Below, one piece after another: positions 16,372 through 23,692 of a DNA stretch of 64,000 nucleotides. Below the pieces are notes generated by a model, which had not been told where the DNA came from, ran no database searches, and worked only from the letters and a program-made list of their open reading frames with translations. This DNA comes from an uncultured Lachnospiraceae bacterium (lineage in GTDB: Bacteria; Bacillota; Clostridia; Lachnospirales; Lachnospiraceae), in contig URDN01000004.1 of the NCBI GenBank assembly GCA_900546495.1, positions 1 through 64,000 of the forward strand, in the 5' to 3' direction. The stretch's first letter is position 1, and each line of letters starts with the position of its first letter. Position numbers and translations under genes: made by a program.

Positions 16372-18327
16372 ATGATAAGGGATATAAAAATGACCTGGGA
16401 ACAGGCAAAGGCAGAAATTGACCTGTTTCGAAAGATATTTGAAGAAGTTCGTCTGTTGAGCGCAGAGAAAGTTGGCAGTAATAAGGCAATTGAGTCAGCG
16501 GAAGAAAAACTGACCCGAATGTGTCAGTGTAAATCCTGTTCAGAACAGGCGCGAAGTGAGCACGACTGTATTGTGGCAAAAGTGTTACGGGAAAAGACTC
16601 AGAAAACAAAGCTGGAATATATCGGAAGCAATCTGTATGAGCATGTTGCCCGATATGTGGAAATAGATGGCAAGCCATATATAATGGAGATGGCGCGTCA
16701 GGTGGAGGAAGAACTGATCATTGATCGGGAGGGAATTGACCTCTCCGGAAATGTCAGGGATTCTCTGTTTGACAAGCTGTATATTGATGCTCTTTCCGGA
16801 GCTTACAATCGTCGGTATTTTGAGGAGTGTGCGCGAAAGAAAGTGGTAAATGCCGGTGTTGCCATGCTGGATCTTGATGATTTCAAAGTCAGCAACGACA
16901 CCTATGGTCACGATCTGGGTGATCGTCTGATTCATCTGGTGTCCTATACTATTATGGGACTCATACGCAAGACAGATGCGCTGATCCGTTACGGCGGGGA
17001 TGAGTTTTTACTTGTGATGCCGAATGTCTCAGAAGAAGATTTTGAAAAAAAGCTGGAAGAAATCCAGTATCAGATCCATATGATACAGGTTCCGGACAGC
17101 AGAGGTGTATTTTTGTCTGTCAGCATTGGTGCTGTGATCGCAAGAAAACAGACCGTGGAAAAAGCAATGTTCCGGGCGGACAAAGTGATGTATATTGCGA
17201 AGAAAAGAAAAAATTCCATTGTGACTGAGTGGAACAGAGAGCACCATTCTGAGGTGTGGAAGAAGCACTACAGTGACAGTACGAAGCAGAAAATTCTGCT
17301 TGTAGACGATTCTGAAATAAACCGGGCAATTCTTTATGAAATATTGCACAAAGATTTTGAAATTCTGGAAGCAGAGAGCGGGGAGCAGTGTGTTAATATG
17401 ATGATGCAATATGGCAGAGACATTTCCCTGATGCTGCTTGATATCGTGATGCCGGGAATGGATGGTTTTGCTGTGTTAGAGCAGATGAACCGGAAAAAAT
17501 GGATTGAAGATACACCGGTTATTATGATTTCCAGTGAAAATTCTGCAGCATATATCAGAAAAGCCTATGATATGGGCGTTTCAGATTTTATTAATCGACC
17601 GTTTGATGTCAATGTAGTTATTCGTCGCGTAGATAATACCATCAAGCTGTATGCAAAACAGCGACGTTTGACCACGATTCTGACAGAGCAGATCAGAGCG
17701 AAGGAGAATAGTCGCAAGATCATGGTGGCAATACTGAGCCAGATTGTTGAATTCCGTAACGGAGAGAGCGGTCTGCATGTACAGCACATCAATGTACTGG
17801 TGAAAATGCTTCTGGAGCAGTTGCGTCAGAAAACAGATAAATATCATATTTCCTGGTTGGACCAGGATATCATTGTGATGGCATCTTCTCTGCATGATAT
17901 TGGAAAAATCGGTATCGATGATAAGATTTTGAATAAAAAAGGAAAACTGACTGCGGAAGAATTTGAGATCATGAAGACCCATACGCTGATCGGTGCATCG
18001 ATTCTGGAAGATCTGGAGCTGTATCAGGAAGAACCGTTGGTAAAGATGGCATATTCCATTTGTCGCTGGCATCATGAACGCTATGATGGCAAAGGGTATC
18101 CGGACGGCCTGAAGGGAGAAGAAATCCCGATCGTTGCACAGGTGGTTGCGCTGGCAGATGTGTACGACGCGCTTGTGAGCAAACGTGTATACAAGGAATG
18201 TTATTCACATGAAAAGACCATGGAGATGATCCTGAACGGAGAATGTGGTGCGTTTAACCCGATTCTTCTGAATTGTCTGAAAGATATACAGTCAGATATA
18301 CCTAATGAAGTCTATCGGGGGGGGTAA
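16372..18327 (+). CDS. GGDEF - receiver - HD-GYP protein (c-di-GMP turnover)
   Basis: Domains in order: an N-terminal sensor-like region of unknown fold with CQCKSCSEQARSEHDC (~residues 45-60), a GGDEF diguanylate cyclase with intact G208-G-D-E-F212, a receiver with phosphoacceptor D357 (LMLLDIVMPGMDG), and an HD-GYP phosphodiesterase with H508-D509 (LHDIGKIG) plus HHERYDGKGYPDGL. It can in principle both make and break c-di-GMP under control of phosphorylation. AAAGGAG with only 4 nt spacing supports ATG 16372; a TTG at 16318 is an alternative. A run of eight G at the stop could slip but would only change the tail. No membrane segment, so cytosolic. Confidence 0.9.
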   Translation: MIRDIKMTWEQAKAEIDLFRKIFEEVRLLSAEKVGSNKAIESAEEKLTRMCQCKSCSEQARSEHDCIVAKVLREKTQKTKLEYIGSNLYEHVARYVEIDGKPYIMEMARQVEEELIIDREGIDLSGNVRDSLFDKLYIDALSGAYNRRYFEECARKKVVNAGVAMLDLDDFKVSNDTYGHDLGDRLIHLVSYTIMGLIRKTDALIRYGGDEFLLVMPNVSEEDFEKKLEEIQYQIHMIQVPDSRGVFLSVSIGAVIARKQTVEKAMFRADKVMYIAKKRKNSIVTEWNREHHSEVWKKHYSDSTKQKILLVDDSEINRAILYEILHKDFEILEAESGEQCVNMMMQYGRDISLMLLDIVMPGMDGFAVLEQMNRKKWIEDTPVIMISSENSAAYIRKAYDMGVSDFINRPFDVNVVIRRVDNTIKLYAKQRRLTTILTEQIRAKENSRKIMVAILSQIVEFRNGESGLHVQHINVLVKMLLEQLRQKTDKYHISWLDQDIIVMASSLHDIGKIGIDDKILNKKGKLTAEEFEIMKTHTLIGASILEDLELYQEEPLVKMAYSICRWHHERYDGKGYPDGLKGEEIPIVAQVVALADVYDALVSKRVYKECYSHEKTMEMILNGECGAFNPILLNCLKDIQSDIPNEVYRGG

Positions 18328-18365
18328 AAACCTGCTAGGTATTTGACACCGGATAAGAAGTATTC

Positions 18366-18548
18366 ATCTCAGTCTGAGTTGAGACTCCCACTTCTGCAAG
18401 TGGTGAGTAATAACAAATCTTTCTCAGTGGGAGTTCAATCTCCGACTGAGATAAACGCTCCGCGAGGATGTGCAGTGATTCTGAGATGAATATGTCAGCT
18501 TACGCTGACCAGAATCACGCACCAAGTCTCACGTGCGTTCGACTTGAA
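18366..18548 (+). repeat. Family 1 hairpin repeat, full copy R2
   Basis: All three modules are present, with small changes (ATCTCAGTCTGAGTTGAGACT at the start, GAGATGAATATG in module B). It follows the HD-GYP gene within 40 bp. Confidence 0.9.
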
Positions 18549-18802
18549 TGGAATCAGAAGCCTGGGAGGAATTACTGGAGAAATTTCTGAAACTTACTTA
18601 CCGAGAATATCGGAGAGTTTTAAAGCTGATCGAGAAAGTGAAATTTGGAGAAAAAGAACTGCTTGCGTATGAAAAATATGCGCTGGCAAGCCTTTGTCAT
18701 AAGCTGGTTGCACTGTGCTATGAGAGCAGTAACTGGTGGTGGAAATTAAGGATGAGTTATTATTATTGTTTTGAATTGTCAGGGGGACATGAGTTGTGGT
18801 AA
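18548..18802 (+). CDS. Small hypothetical protein at the edge of repeat R2
   Basis: An 84-residue frame beginning on the last base of repeat R2, with no ribosome site of its own. It is helical and charged (EELLEKFLKLTYREYRRVLKLIEKV) with an aromatic tail (SSNWWWKLRMSYYYCFEL). I do not recognise it. The lack of a ribosome site and the decayed gene next door suggest a remnant whose 5' part was replaced by the repeat. Confidence 0.35.
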   Translation: MESEAWEELLEKFLKLTYREYRRVLKLIEKVKFGEKELLAYEKYALASLCHKLVALCYESSNWWWKLRMSYYYCFELSGGHELW

Positions 18803-18856
18803 CTGGAGTCGCAGATATGCTGACCGTGATCGGCGAACATTTCTGGCTGGTTGTGA

Positions 18857-19234
18857 TCGCATGTATTTGCGGAGTGTCAGAAGCTGGAGTGGGTGACGTT
18901 CCCGGAAAGCGTAAAGAAAATCGGTTACAAAGCCTTTGAAGATTGTATTGGATTACAGGGGATTTTAATCAATTCTACCGATACGATCACCATTGGAAAC
19001 GATGCGTTCAGTGGATGTGATACTTTACGTTTTGTGGCTTCCAATGCGCTGGAAGGTATTTTTGAGGATGATTATACCCCATATATTTCAGATAACTACT
19101 CCTATTATTCGTGCCAGTATTATTTCTATGCTCCGACAGGTTGTGTCGGTTATTTTGACGGATGCCTGTCCTTTACGGAAGAATCCGGAGTCGCTTCCTA
19201 TGATCTGGTTTACTGTTTGCGCCATTATAAATAA
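18857..19234 (+). pseudogene. Fragment of a BspA-type leucine-rich-repeat surface protein
   Basis: The open frame carries LRR_5/BspA repeats: LEWVTFPESVKKIGYKAFEDC, then IGNDAFSGCDTLRFV, where the A-F-x-x-C pattern and I-G spacing are diagnostic. Upstream it begins in mid-repeat (HVFAEC..) after an in-frame stop, so no signal peptide or start region remains. The nearest start is GTG 18893 without a ribosome site. The frame ends normally. BspA proteins are secreted adhesins of gut and oral bacteria. This is a decayed or transferred tail piece lying between repeats R2 and R3. Confidence 0.7.
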
Positions 19235-19258
19235 ACAGACCGAAAAATAAGGAGAGTA

Positions 19259-19330
19259 CAGTGATTCTGAGAAGAATATGTCGGCTTATGCTGACCAGAA
19301 TCACGCAACAAGTCTCACGTGTGTTCGAGT
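19259..19330 (+). repeat. Family 1 repeat, modules B and C only (R3)
   Basis: CAGTGATTCTGAGAAG through the GTTCGA of module C, slightly diverged (CGGCTTATGCTGAC, CAACAAGTC). Module A is absent. It lies directly upstream of the gamma-carbonic anhydrase ribosome site. Confidence 0.85.
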
Positions 19331-19356
19331 TCACACAAAAGGAGTGGTATAAAGTG

Positions 19357-19857
19357 ATGAAAGAAGAAAAATTATGTGACAGAAGCGGTGCTTACATTGC
19401 ACCAAATGCAACGGTAATCGGAGCTGTCAGTATGGGAAAAGACAGCAGTCTCTGGTATCAGGCAGTAGCCAGAGGGGATCATGACAGTATTACCATCGGG
19501 GAAGGCAGCAACATTCAGGATGGATGTATCCTTCATGCGGATGCAGGTTTTCCGGTTGTGATCGGAGATCATGTCACGGTAGGTCATGCAGCGATCATTC
19601 ACGGATGTGAGATCGGGGACGGCGCATTGATCGGCATGGGTTCCATTGTTCTGAATGGAGCAAAGATTGGAAAAAATGCGATCATCGGCGCAGGAGCACT
19701 GGTAACGCAGGGAACCGTTATACCGGATGGTATGCTGGCAGTTGGTTTTCCGGCTAAGGTCAGACGTGAGGTGACGGTCGCGGAAATAAAGCAGAACCAT
19801 GAGGATGCTTTAGATTATATCGAAACTGCAAGAGCGCAGTTTGGAGATGTGCAGTGA
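19357..19857 (+). CDS. Gamma-class carbonic anhydrase-like hexapeptide-repeat protein
   Basis: A left-handed beta-helix protein built from hexapeptide repeats (IGAVSMGKDSSLWYQAV.., VIGDHVTVGHAAIIHGCEIG, IGMGSIVLNGAKIGKNAIIGAG). The three zinc-ligand histidines are visible: HAD, then GHAAIIHG. YrdA/CaiE/PaaY relatives bind metal, form trimers and sometimes hydrate CO2; activity here is unproven. AAAAGGAG suits GTG 19354 (9 nt) or ATG 19357 (12 nt). The final codons GDVQ and the TGA stop come from a family 1 repeat (module B start), and another part copy lies just upstream, so the gene is bracketed by repeat pieces. Confidence 0.88.
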   Translation: MKEEKLCDRSGAYIAPNATVIGAVSMGKDSSLWYQAVARGDHDSITIGEGSNIQDGCILHADAGFPVVIGDHVTVGHAAIIHGCEIGDGALIGMGSIVLNGAKIGKNAIIGAGALVTQGTVIPDGMLAVGFPAKVRREVTVAEIKQNHEDALDYIETARAQFGDVQ

Positions 19858-19875
19858 TTCTGAGAAGAATATGTC
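19846..19875 (+). repeat. Family 1 repeat, start of module B only (R4)
   Basis: GATGTGCAGTGATTCTGAGA.. matches the module A/B junction for 29 bases, then diverges. It overlaps the last four codons and the stop of the carbonic anhydrase gene. Confidence 0.75.
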
Positions 19876-19903
19876 CACTTTACTATAAATTCCGGTGAAA
19901 TAT

Positions 19904-19951
19904 AAAGTGACATAACGAGAACAATTGTATTGTGTATCGTTATGTCACTTT
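19904..19951. terminator. Perfect 15-bp stem after the carbonic anhydrase gene
   Basis: AAAGTGACATAACGA and TCGTTATGTCACTTT with an 18-base loop. The T tail is short, so the terminator role is probable, not certain. Confidence 0.65.
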
Positions 19952-20030
19952 GCATATACAGACAAAATAGAATAATAAAACATAATTAACAGATAATTTA
20001 AAATAATATAAAAAATATACAGAAAAAGTA

Positions 20031-20059
20031 TTGACAAATTACTTAAAGTGCAATACAAT
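20031..20059 (+). promoter_or_regulatory. Strong promoter of the micro-ORF transcript
   Basis: TTGACA, 17-bp spacer, TACAAT, in an A/T-rich stretch. Confidence 0.75.
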
Positions 20060-20132
20060 AAAGACAACAAAAGAAGAGAGAAAACAAAATAAAAAATCTT
20101 CTTTCGTTAAATAACTACAGGAGGTCAGTCCA

Positions 20133-20144
20133 ATGGAGAAGTAA
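20133..20144 (+). CDS. Micro-ORF a (3 codons, MEK)
   Basis: AGGAGGT (20119-20125) lies 7 nt before ATG-GAG-AAG-TAA. The ribosome site is close to ideal, yet only three codons follow. The surroundings GTCCAATGGAGAAGTAA resemble those of micro-ORF b, so the unit is repeated. Translation is inferred. Confidence 0.45.
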   Translation: MEK

Positions 20145-20208
20145 GACAATAATCTCTTTTGACAGAGTTTATCATTATAAAACAATCAGTTAAAGGAGGA
20201 CAAGTCCA

Positions 20209-20229
20209 TTGAGAGGTAGAGATCCATAG
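20209..20229 (+). CDS. Micro-ORF b (6 codons, MRGRDP)
   Basis: AAAGGAGGA (20192-20200), then TTG at 20209 and stop TAG at 20227. The CAAGTCCATTGAGAGGTAG context aligns with micro-ORF a, which suggests an internal duplication. Confidence 0.45.
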   Translation: MRGRDP

Positions 20230-20266
20230 TTGAGACAAAAGAAATAGCAGAAAGGGAGGTTATATA

Positions 20267-20290
20267 GTGAAGCTTAGATTTAATAGGTGA
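20267..20290 (+). CDS. Micro-ORF c (7 codons, MKLRFNR)
   Basis: AAGGGAGGT (20252-20260) lies 6 nt before GTG 20267; stop TGA at 20288, immediately before the terminator stem. Confidence 0.45.
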   Translation: MKLRFNR

Positions 20291-20291
20291 C

Positions 20292-20332
20292 AGAGCTATC
20301 TGATGACGAGAAAGTCGGATAGCTCTTTTTTT
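20292..20332 (+). terminator. Terminator of the micro-ORF transcript
   Basis: AGAGCTATC / GATAGCTCT with inner GAC / GTC pairing and a nine-T tail. With the promoter at 20031 it bounds an RNA of about 265 nt. Confidence 0.9.
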
Positions 20333-20392
20333 GCTTTTATTTCTGTGAAAAATAAAGATTCTCTCTGAAAATATCTTCGAAATATCTTCAAA

Positions 20393-20445
20393 AGTAAAGT
20401 TTTTTACATAAGCTTTACTTTTTTTTTGCGTAATCCTGATAGTAT
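20393..20445 (+). promoter_or_regulatory. Candidate Pho box and promoter of the pst operon
   Basis: TTTACA (20403-20408) and TTTACT (20414-20419) are exactly 11 bp apart, matching the PhoP/PHO box pattern of Gram-positive bacteria; AGTAAA (20393-20398) gives an inverted copy. A TAGTAT -10-like box is at 20440-20445. An AATATCTTC repeat, also 11-bp phased, precedes it. PhoP control is inferred from pattern and gene content. Confidence 0.55.
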
Positions 20446-20574
20446 GAAAAACCAAATCCGATTAAAGTATACGTCGTAAGGCAAACAAAACAACTTGTCA
20501 ACAACATAAAACATAGTACTATCCAGAGTCATTCGCAAAATCGCCTTTTGCTTATGTTTGGCTTCGCACCAAAG

Positions 20575-20630
20575 AAATTCTTAAAAATATGCTTATTCAT
20601 GTGAGCATGATTTGCATATTTCCAAGAATT
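20575..20630 (+). repeat. Hairpin in the pstS leader
   Basis: AATTCTT / AAGAATT outside and AAATATGC / GCATATTT inside, with CATG-TGAG-CATG at the tip. It sits about 55 nt before the pstS ATG and may be an mRNA stabiliser or an attenuator. Confidence 0.5.
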
Positions 20631-20687
20631 GCCTTAGCTCTGAATAGTAGCCAGAAAAAGATGTAAATCGAAAAGGAGAGAATCGAA

Positions 20688-21623
20688 ATGAAACTGAAAA
20701 AAATGATGGCACTTGTACTTTGCGCAGCAACAGTAGCAGGACTTGGACTTACAGGATGTGGAAACAGCAGTGATAACGCTGCAGCAGATAATGCAGGAAG
20801 TGCAGCAAAAGAAAGCAGCGATGCAGGAAGCACAGATGCATCTGATTTTTCCGGAAATATCAGCGTATTATCCCGTGAGGATGGTTCCGGTACAAGAGGT
20901 GCTTTCATCGAACTGTTTGGAATTGAAGAGAAAAATGATGCAGGCGAGAAAGAGGATATGACAACTGTAGACGCAACCATCACAAACAACACAGAGGTTA
21001 TGATGTCTACCGTAGCCGGTAACGAATATGCGATCGGTTACTGCTCCCTTGGCTCTTTAAATGACACAGTAAAAGCTGTAAAAATCGATGGTGCTGAGGC
21101 AACAACAGACAACGTATCCAATGGAACTTACAAAGTATCCAGACCGTTCAATATCGTAACAAAAGACAACGTAAGTGATGTTGCTCAGGATTTTATCAAC
21201 TATATTATGAGCGCTGATGGACAGCAGGTAATCACAGATGACGGATACATTTCTGTAGCAGAAGGTGAGACATTCACATCTACAGGAGCAAGCGGAAAAA
21301 TTACAATCGACGGTTCTTCCAGTGTATCACCGGTTATGGAGAAACTGGTAGAGGCTTACAAGAAAGTAAACCCGAATGCAGACATTGAGCAGCAGACAAC
21401 AGATTCTACAACAGGTATTACATCTGCAATCGATGGCAAATGTGACATCGGAATGGCTTCCCGTGATCTGAAAGACGAGGAGACTGGTGTAACAGCTACA
21501 AAGATTGCTCTTGACGGTATTGCAGTTATCGTAAACAACGCAAACCCGATTGATGAGATCAGCTCTGATATGGTAAAACAGATCTTCACAGGCGAAGTTA
21601 CACAGTGGGATGCTGTAAAATAA
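20688..21623 (+). CDS. pstS: Phosphate-binding lipoprotein PstS with permuted domain order
   Basis: Captures phosphate outside the membrane for the PstCAB importer. Lipobox LGLTGC puts the lipidated Cys at residue 24. In ordinary PstS the GSSSVSPVMEKL..DSTTG..GMASRDLKD half comes first and the SREDGSGTRGAF half second. Here SREDGSGTRGAFIELFG lies near residue 62 and GSSSVSPVMEKLVEAY only near residue 208, and the chain ends in IFTGEVTQWDAVK, which normally leads into the SREDGSGTR half. All phosphate-loop elements are present once each, so this is a circular permutation, not a duplication. Good GGAGAG site. First gene of pstSCAB-phoU. Confidence 0.92.
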   Translation: MKLKKMMALVLCAATVAGLGLTGCGNSSDNAAADNAGSAAKESSDAGSTDASDFSGNISVLSREDGSGTRGAFIELFGIEEKNDAGEKEDMTTVDATITNNTEVMMSTVAGNEYAIGYCSLGSLNDTVKAVKIDGAEATTDNVSNGTYKVSRPFNIVTKDNVSDVAQDFINYIMSADGQQVITDDGYISVAEGETFTSTGASGKITIDGSSSVSPVMEKLVEAYKKVNPNADIEQQTTDSTTGITSAIDGKCDIGMASRDLKDEETGVTATKIALDGIAVIVNNANPIDEISSDMVKQIFTGEVTQWDAVK

Positions 21624-21633
21624 TTGTGTAGAT

Positions 21634-21711
21634 ATGCAGTGATTCTGAGAAGAATATGTCAGCTTACGCTGACCAGAATCACGCACCAAGTCTCACGTGT
21701 GTTTGACTTGA
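21634..21711 (+). repeat. Family 1 repeat, modules B and C (R5), inside the pst operon
   Basis: Begins ATGCAGTGATTCTGAG and ends at GACTTGA, lying 10 bp after pstS. Its two hairpins between pstS and pstC could protect the upstream mRNA segment or reduce read-through, as REP elements do. Confidence 0.88.
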
Positions 21712-21727
21712 TTCAGTAAAAACAATC

Positions 21728-21833
21728 ATTCAGAACCATATATAAATTAGAAAAGTTCCCGTGTTCTGAATAACTATCATGTATGCGTCACTATAGATTC
21801 CAATCGACATAGAAAAGAATCTGTGTGGCGCAT
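21728..21833 (+). promoter_or_regulatory. Two hairpins in the pstS-pstC spacer
   Basis: ATTCAGAAC / GTTCTGAAT (21728-21771), and ATGCG..AGATTC / GAATCT..CGCAT (21783-21833). The second ends 7 nt before the AGGGAGAA ribosome site of pstC. Likely a processing or expression-balancing region. Confidence 0.5.
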
Positions 21834-21856
21834 TCCCATAGGGAGAACTAAAACAT

Positions 21857-22717
21857 ATGAAACGAAAAGAAAAAGTATTTGAAATTATTTTCCTGCTTGT
21901 TGCCTGTATTTCCATCGTGGCAGTAGCCATGATCTGCATTTTCTTATTTGCAAACGGAATCCCGGCAATGGGGGAAATAGGACTTGGAAAATTCCTGGGC
22001 GGACAGGTATGGAAGCCCGGAAACGATAAATACGGCATCTTCCCGATGATCATCGGAAGTCTGTACATCACAGGCGGTGCCATTGCAGTAGGTGTGCCGA
22101 TCGGTATTTTTACTGCAGTCTTTCTTGCAAAATATTGTCCGAGTGGACTTTACAAAATCATCAAACCGGCGACAGAGCTTCTGGCAGGAATTCCTTCCGT
22201 TGTATACGGATTCTTTGGCCTGATGGTCATTGTGCCGGCGGTTCGTATGATCTTCGGAACAAACCGGACAGACGGAATGAGTATTCTGACCGCATCTTTC
22301 CTGCTTGGGATTATGATCCTGCCGACCATCATCGGTGTGACAGAGACTTCCATACGTGCCGTAAACAGCTCCTACTTTGAAGGTGCACTTGCACTGGGAG
22401 CAACAAAGGAAGCAAGCATTTTCCGATGCGTGATCCCGGCAGCAAAATCTGGCATCTTGGCCGGTGTGGTACTTGGTATCGGTCGTGCCATCGGTGAGAC
22501 CATGGCAGTCGTAATGATCGCCGGAAACCAGCCGCGTATGCCAAAAGGAATTTTACAGGGTGTCCGTACGCTGACTACAAATGTGGTACTTGAAATGGGA
22601 TACGCAACCGGACTTCACAGAGAAGCGCTGATCGCAACCGGTGTGGTACTGTTTGTATTCATTCTGATCATTAATCTGGCATTTAGCATTATCAAAGGAA
22701 AAGGAGAGAAGGAATAA
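21857..22717 (+). CDS. pstC: Phosphate ABC transporter permease PstC
   Basis: A 286-residue membrane subunit with six helices. The MetI-type permease domain carries TELLAGIPSVVYGFFGL (the PstC/PstA signature) and the EAA loop EGALALGATKEASIFRCVIPAAKSG, which docks to PstB. Preceded by an AGGGAGAA site. It ends in TAATG, overlapping pstA by one base, which implies coupled translation. Confidence 0.95.
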   Translation: MKRKEKVFEIIFLLVACISIVAVAMICIFLFANGIPAMGEIGLGKFLGGQVWKPGNDKYGIFPMIIGSLYITGGAIAVGVPIGIFTAVFLAKYCPSGLYKIIKPATELLAGIPSVVYGFFGLMVIVPAVRMIFGTNRTDGMSILTASFLLGIMILPTIIGVTETSIRAVNSSYFEGALALGATKEASIFRCVIPAAKSGILAGVVLGIGRAIGETMAVVMIAGNQPRMPKGILQGVRTLTTNVVLEMGYATGLHREALIATGVVLFVFILIINLAFSIIKGKGEKE

Positions 22718-23553
22718 TGAAAAAGACAAAGAAGAAGATTTATGTCGGCTCTCTGATTTTAAAAATACTGATCATTCTGGCAGCAATTTTTACCGTTGTA
22801 ATGCTTGGCTACCTGATTGTGTATATTCTGGGCAAAGGTATTCCCCATCTGACACCGTCACTGTTTTCCTTACATTATGACAGCGATAACGTATCGATGC
22901 TTCCGTCTATTATCAATACATTGATCATGATTGGTGTGGCATTACTGATTGCAGTTCCAATCGGCGTGTTCTCTGCGGTATACCTGACAGAGTATGCAAA
23001 AAAAGGCAATAAATTAGTAAAAATCATCAGAACTACAGCAGAAACATTAACAGGTATTCCATCCATCGTTTATGGTTTGTTTGGTATGTTGTTCTTTGTA
23101 ACCGCATGCCACATGTCCTACTCCTTAATGGCTGGTATCTTAACCGTAGCGATCATGGTTCTGCCAACTGTATTAAGAACAACAGAAGAAGCACTTTTGG
23201 CGGTACCGGACAGCTTTCGTGAGGGAAGCTTCGGACTGGGTGCAGGCAAACTCCGTACGGTATTTAGAATCGTACTGCCAAGCGCCATTCCTGGAATCCT
23301 CTCCGGTGTCATTCTTTCCACCGGACGAATCGCCGGTGAGACAGCAGCCCTGATCTATACCGCAGGAACCATGGCAACGTTACCGAAAAACCTGCTTTCT
23401 TCCGGACGTACGCTGGCCGTTCACATGTATGTACTTTCCCAGGAAGGTCTGCATACGGATCAGGCATTTGCCACCGCAGTTATTTTGTTGGTAATGGTAC
23501 TTCTGATCAACATTTTATCTTCCGTCATTGCAAAGAAAATGCAGCGGGACTAA
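22717..23553 (+). CDS. pstA: Phosphate ABC transporter permease PstA
   Basis: The second channel subunit, 278 residues. The same architecture as PstC: TLTGIPSIVYGLFGML signature and the EAA-like loop EGSFGLGAGKLRTVFRIVLPSAIPG. It overlaps pstC by one base and is separated from pstB by 139 bp, an unusually wide gap for this operon that holds a small CATCTTTGCAAAGATG palindrome. Confidence 0.95.
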   Translation: MKKTKKKIYVGSLILKILIILAAIFTVVMLGYLIVYILGKGIPHLTPSLFSLHYDSDNVSMLPSIINTLIMIGVALLIAVPIGVFSAVYLTEYAKKGNKLVKIIRTTAETLTGIPSIVYGLFGMLFFVTACHMSYSLMAGILTVAIMVLPTVLRTTEEALLAVPDSFREGSFGLGAGKLRTVFRIVLPSAIPGILSGVILSTGRIAGETAALIYTAGTMATLPKNLLSSGRTLAVHMYVLSQEGLHTDQAFATAVILLVMVLLINILSSVIAKKMQRD

Positions 23554-23692
23554 AGGATTTCACAGCAAAAATGCCGAGCGTATTCCTAAATACAAAAAAT
23601 ACAGTTGCAATCATCTTTGCAAAGATGCAGAAGAAAACAAAACGAAAGAAGTTTGCGAACAGCAATATGTGAGAGAGGACAACGAAACGAAC

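Noticed and set aside
18318..18330. Run of eight G at the end of the HD-GYP gene as a phase-variable tract
   Set aside because: Slippage would change only the last few residues after the HD-GYP domain, so a functional switch is unlikely.
20391..20428. AAAGTAAAG..CTTTACTTTTTTTTT read as a terminator before pstS
   Set aside because: The stem is A/T-only and its parts coincide with TTTACA/TTTACT units in 11-bp phase, as in two other phosphate promoters, so a Pho box is the better reading.
20688..21623. Duplicated or fused PstS
   Set aside because: Each motif occurs once and the total length fits a single PstS; only the order is changed.
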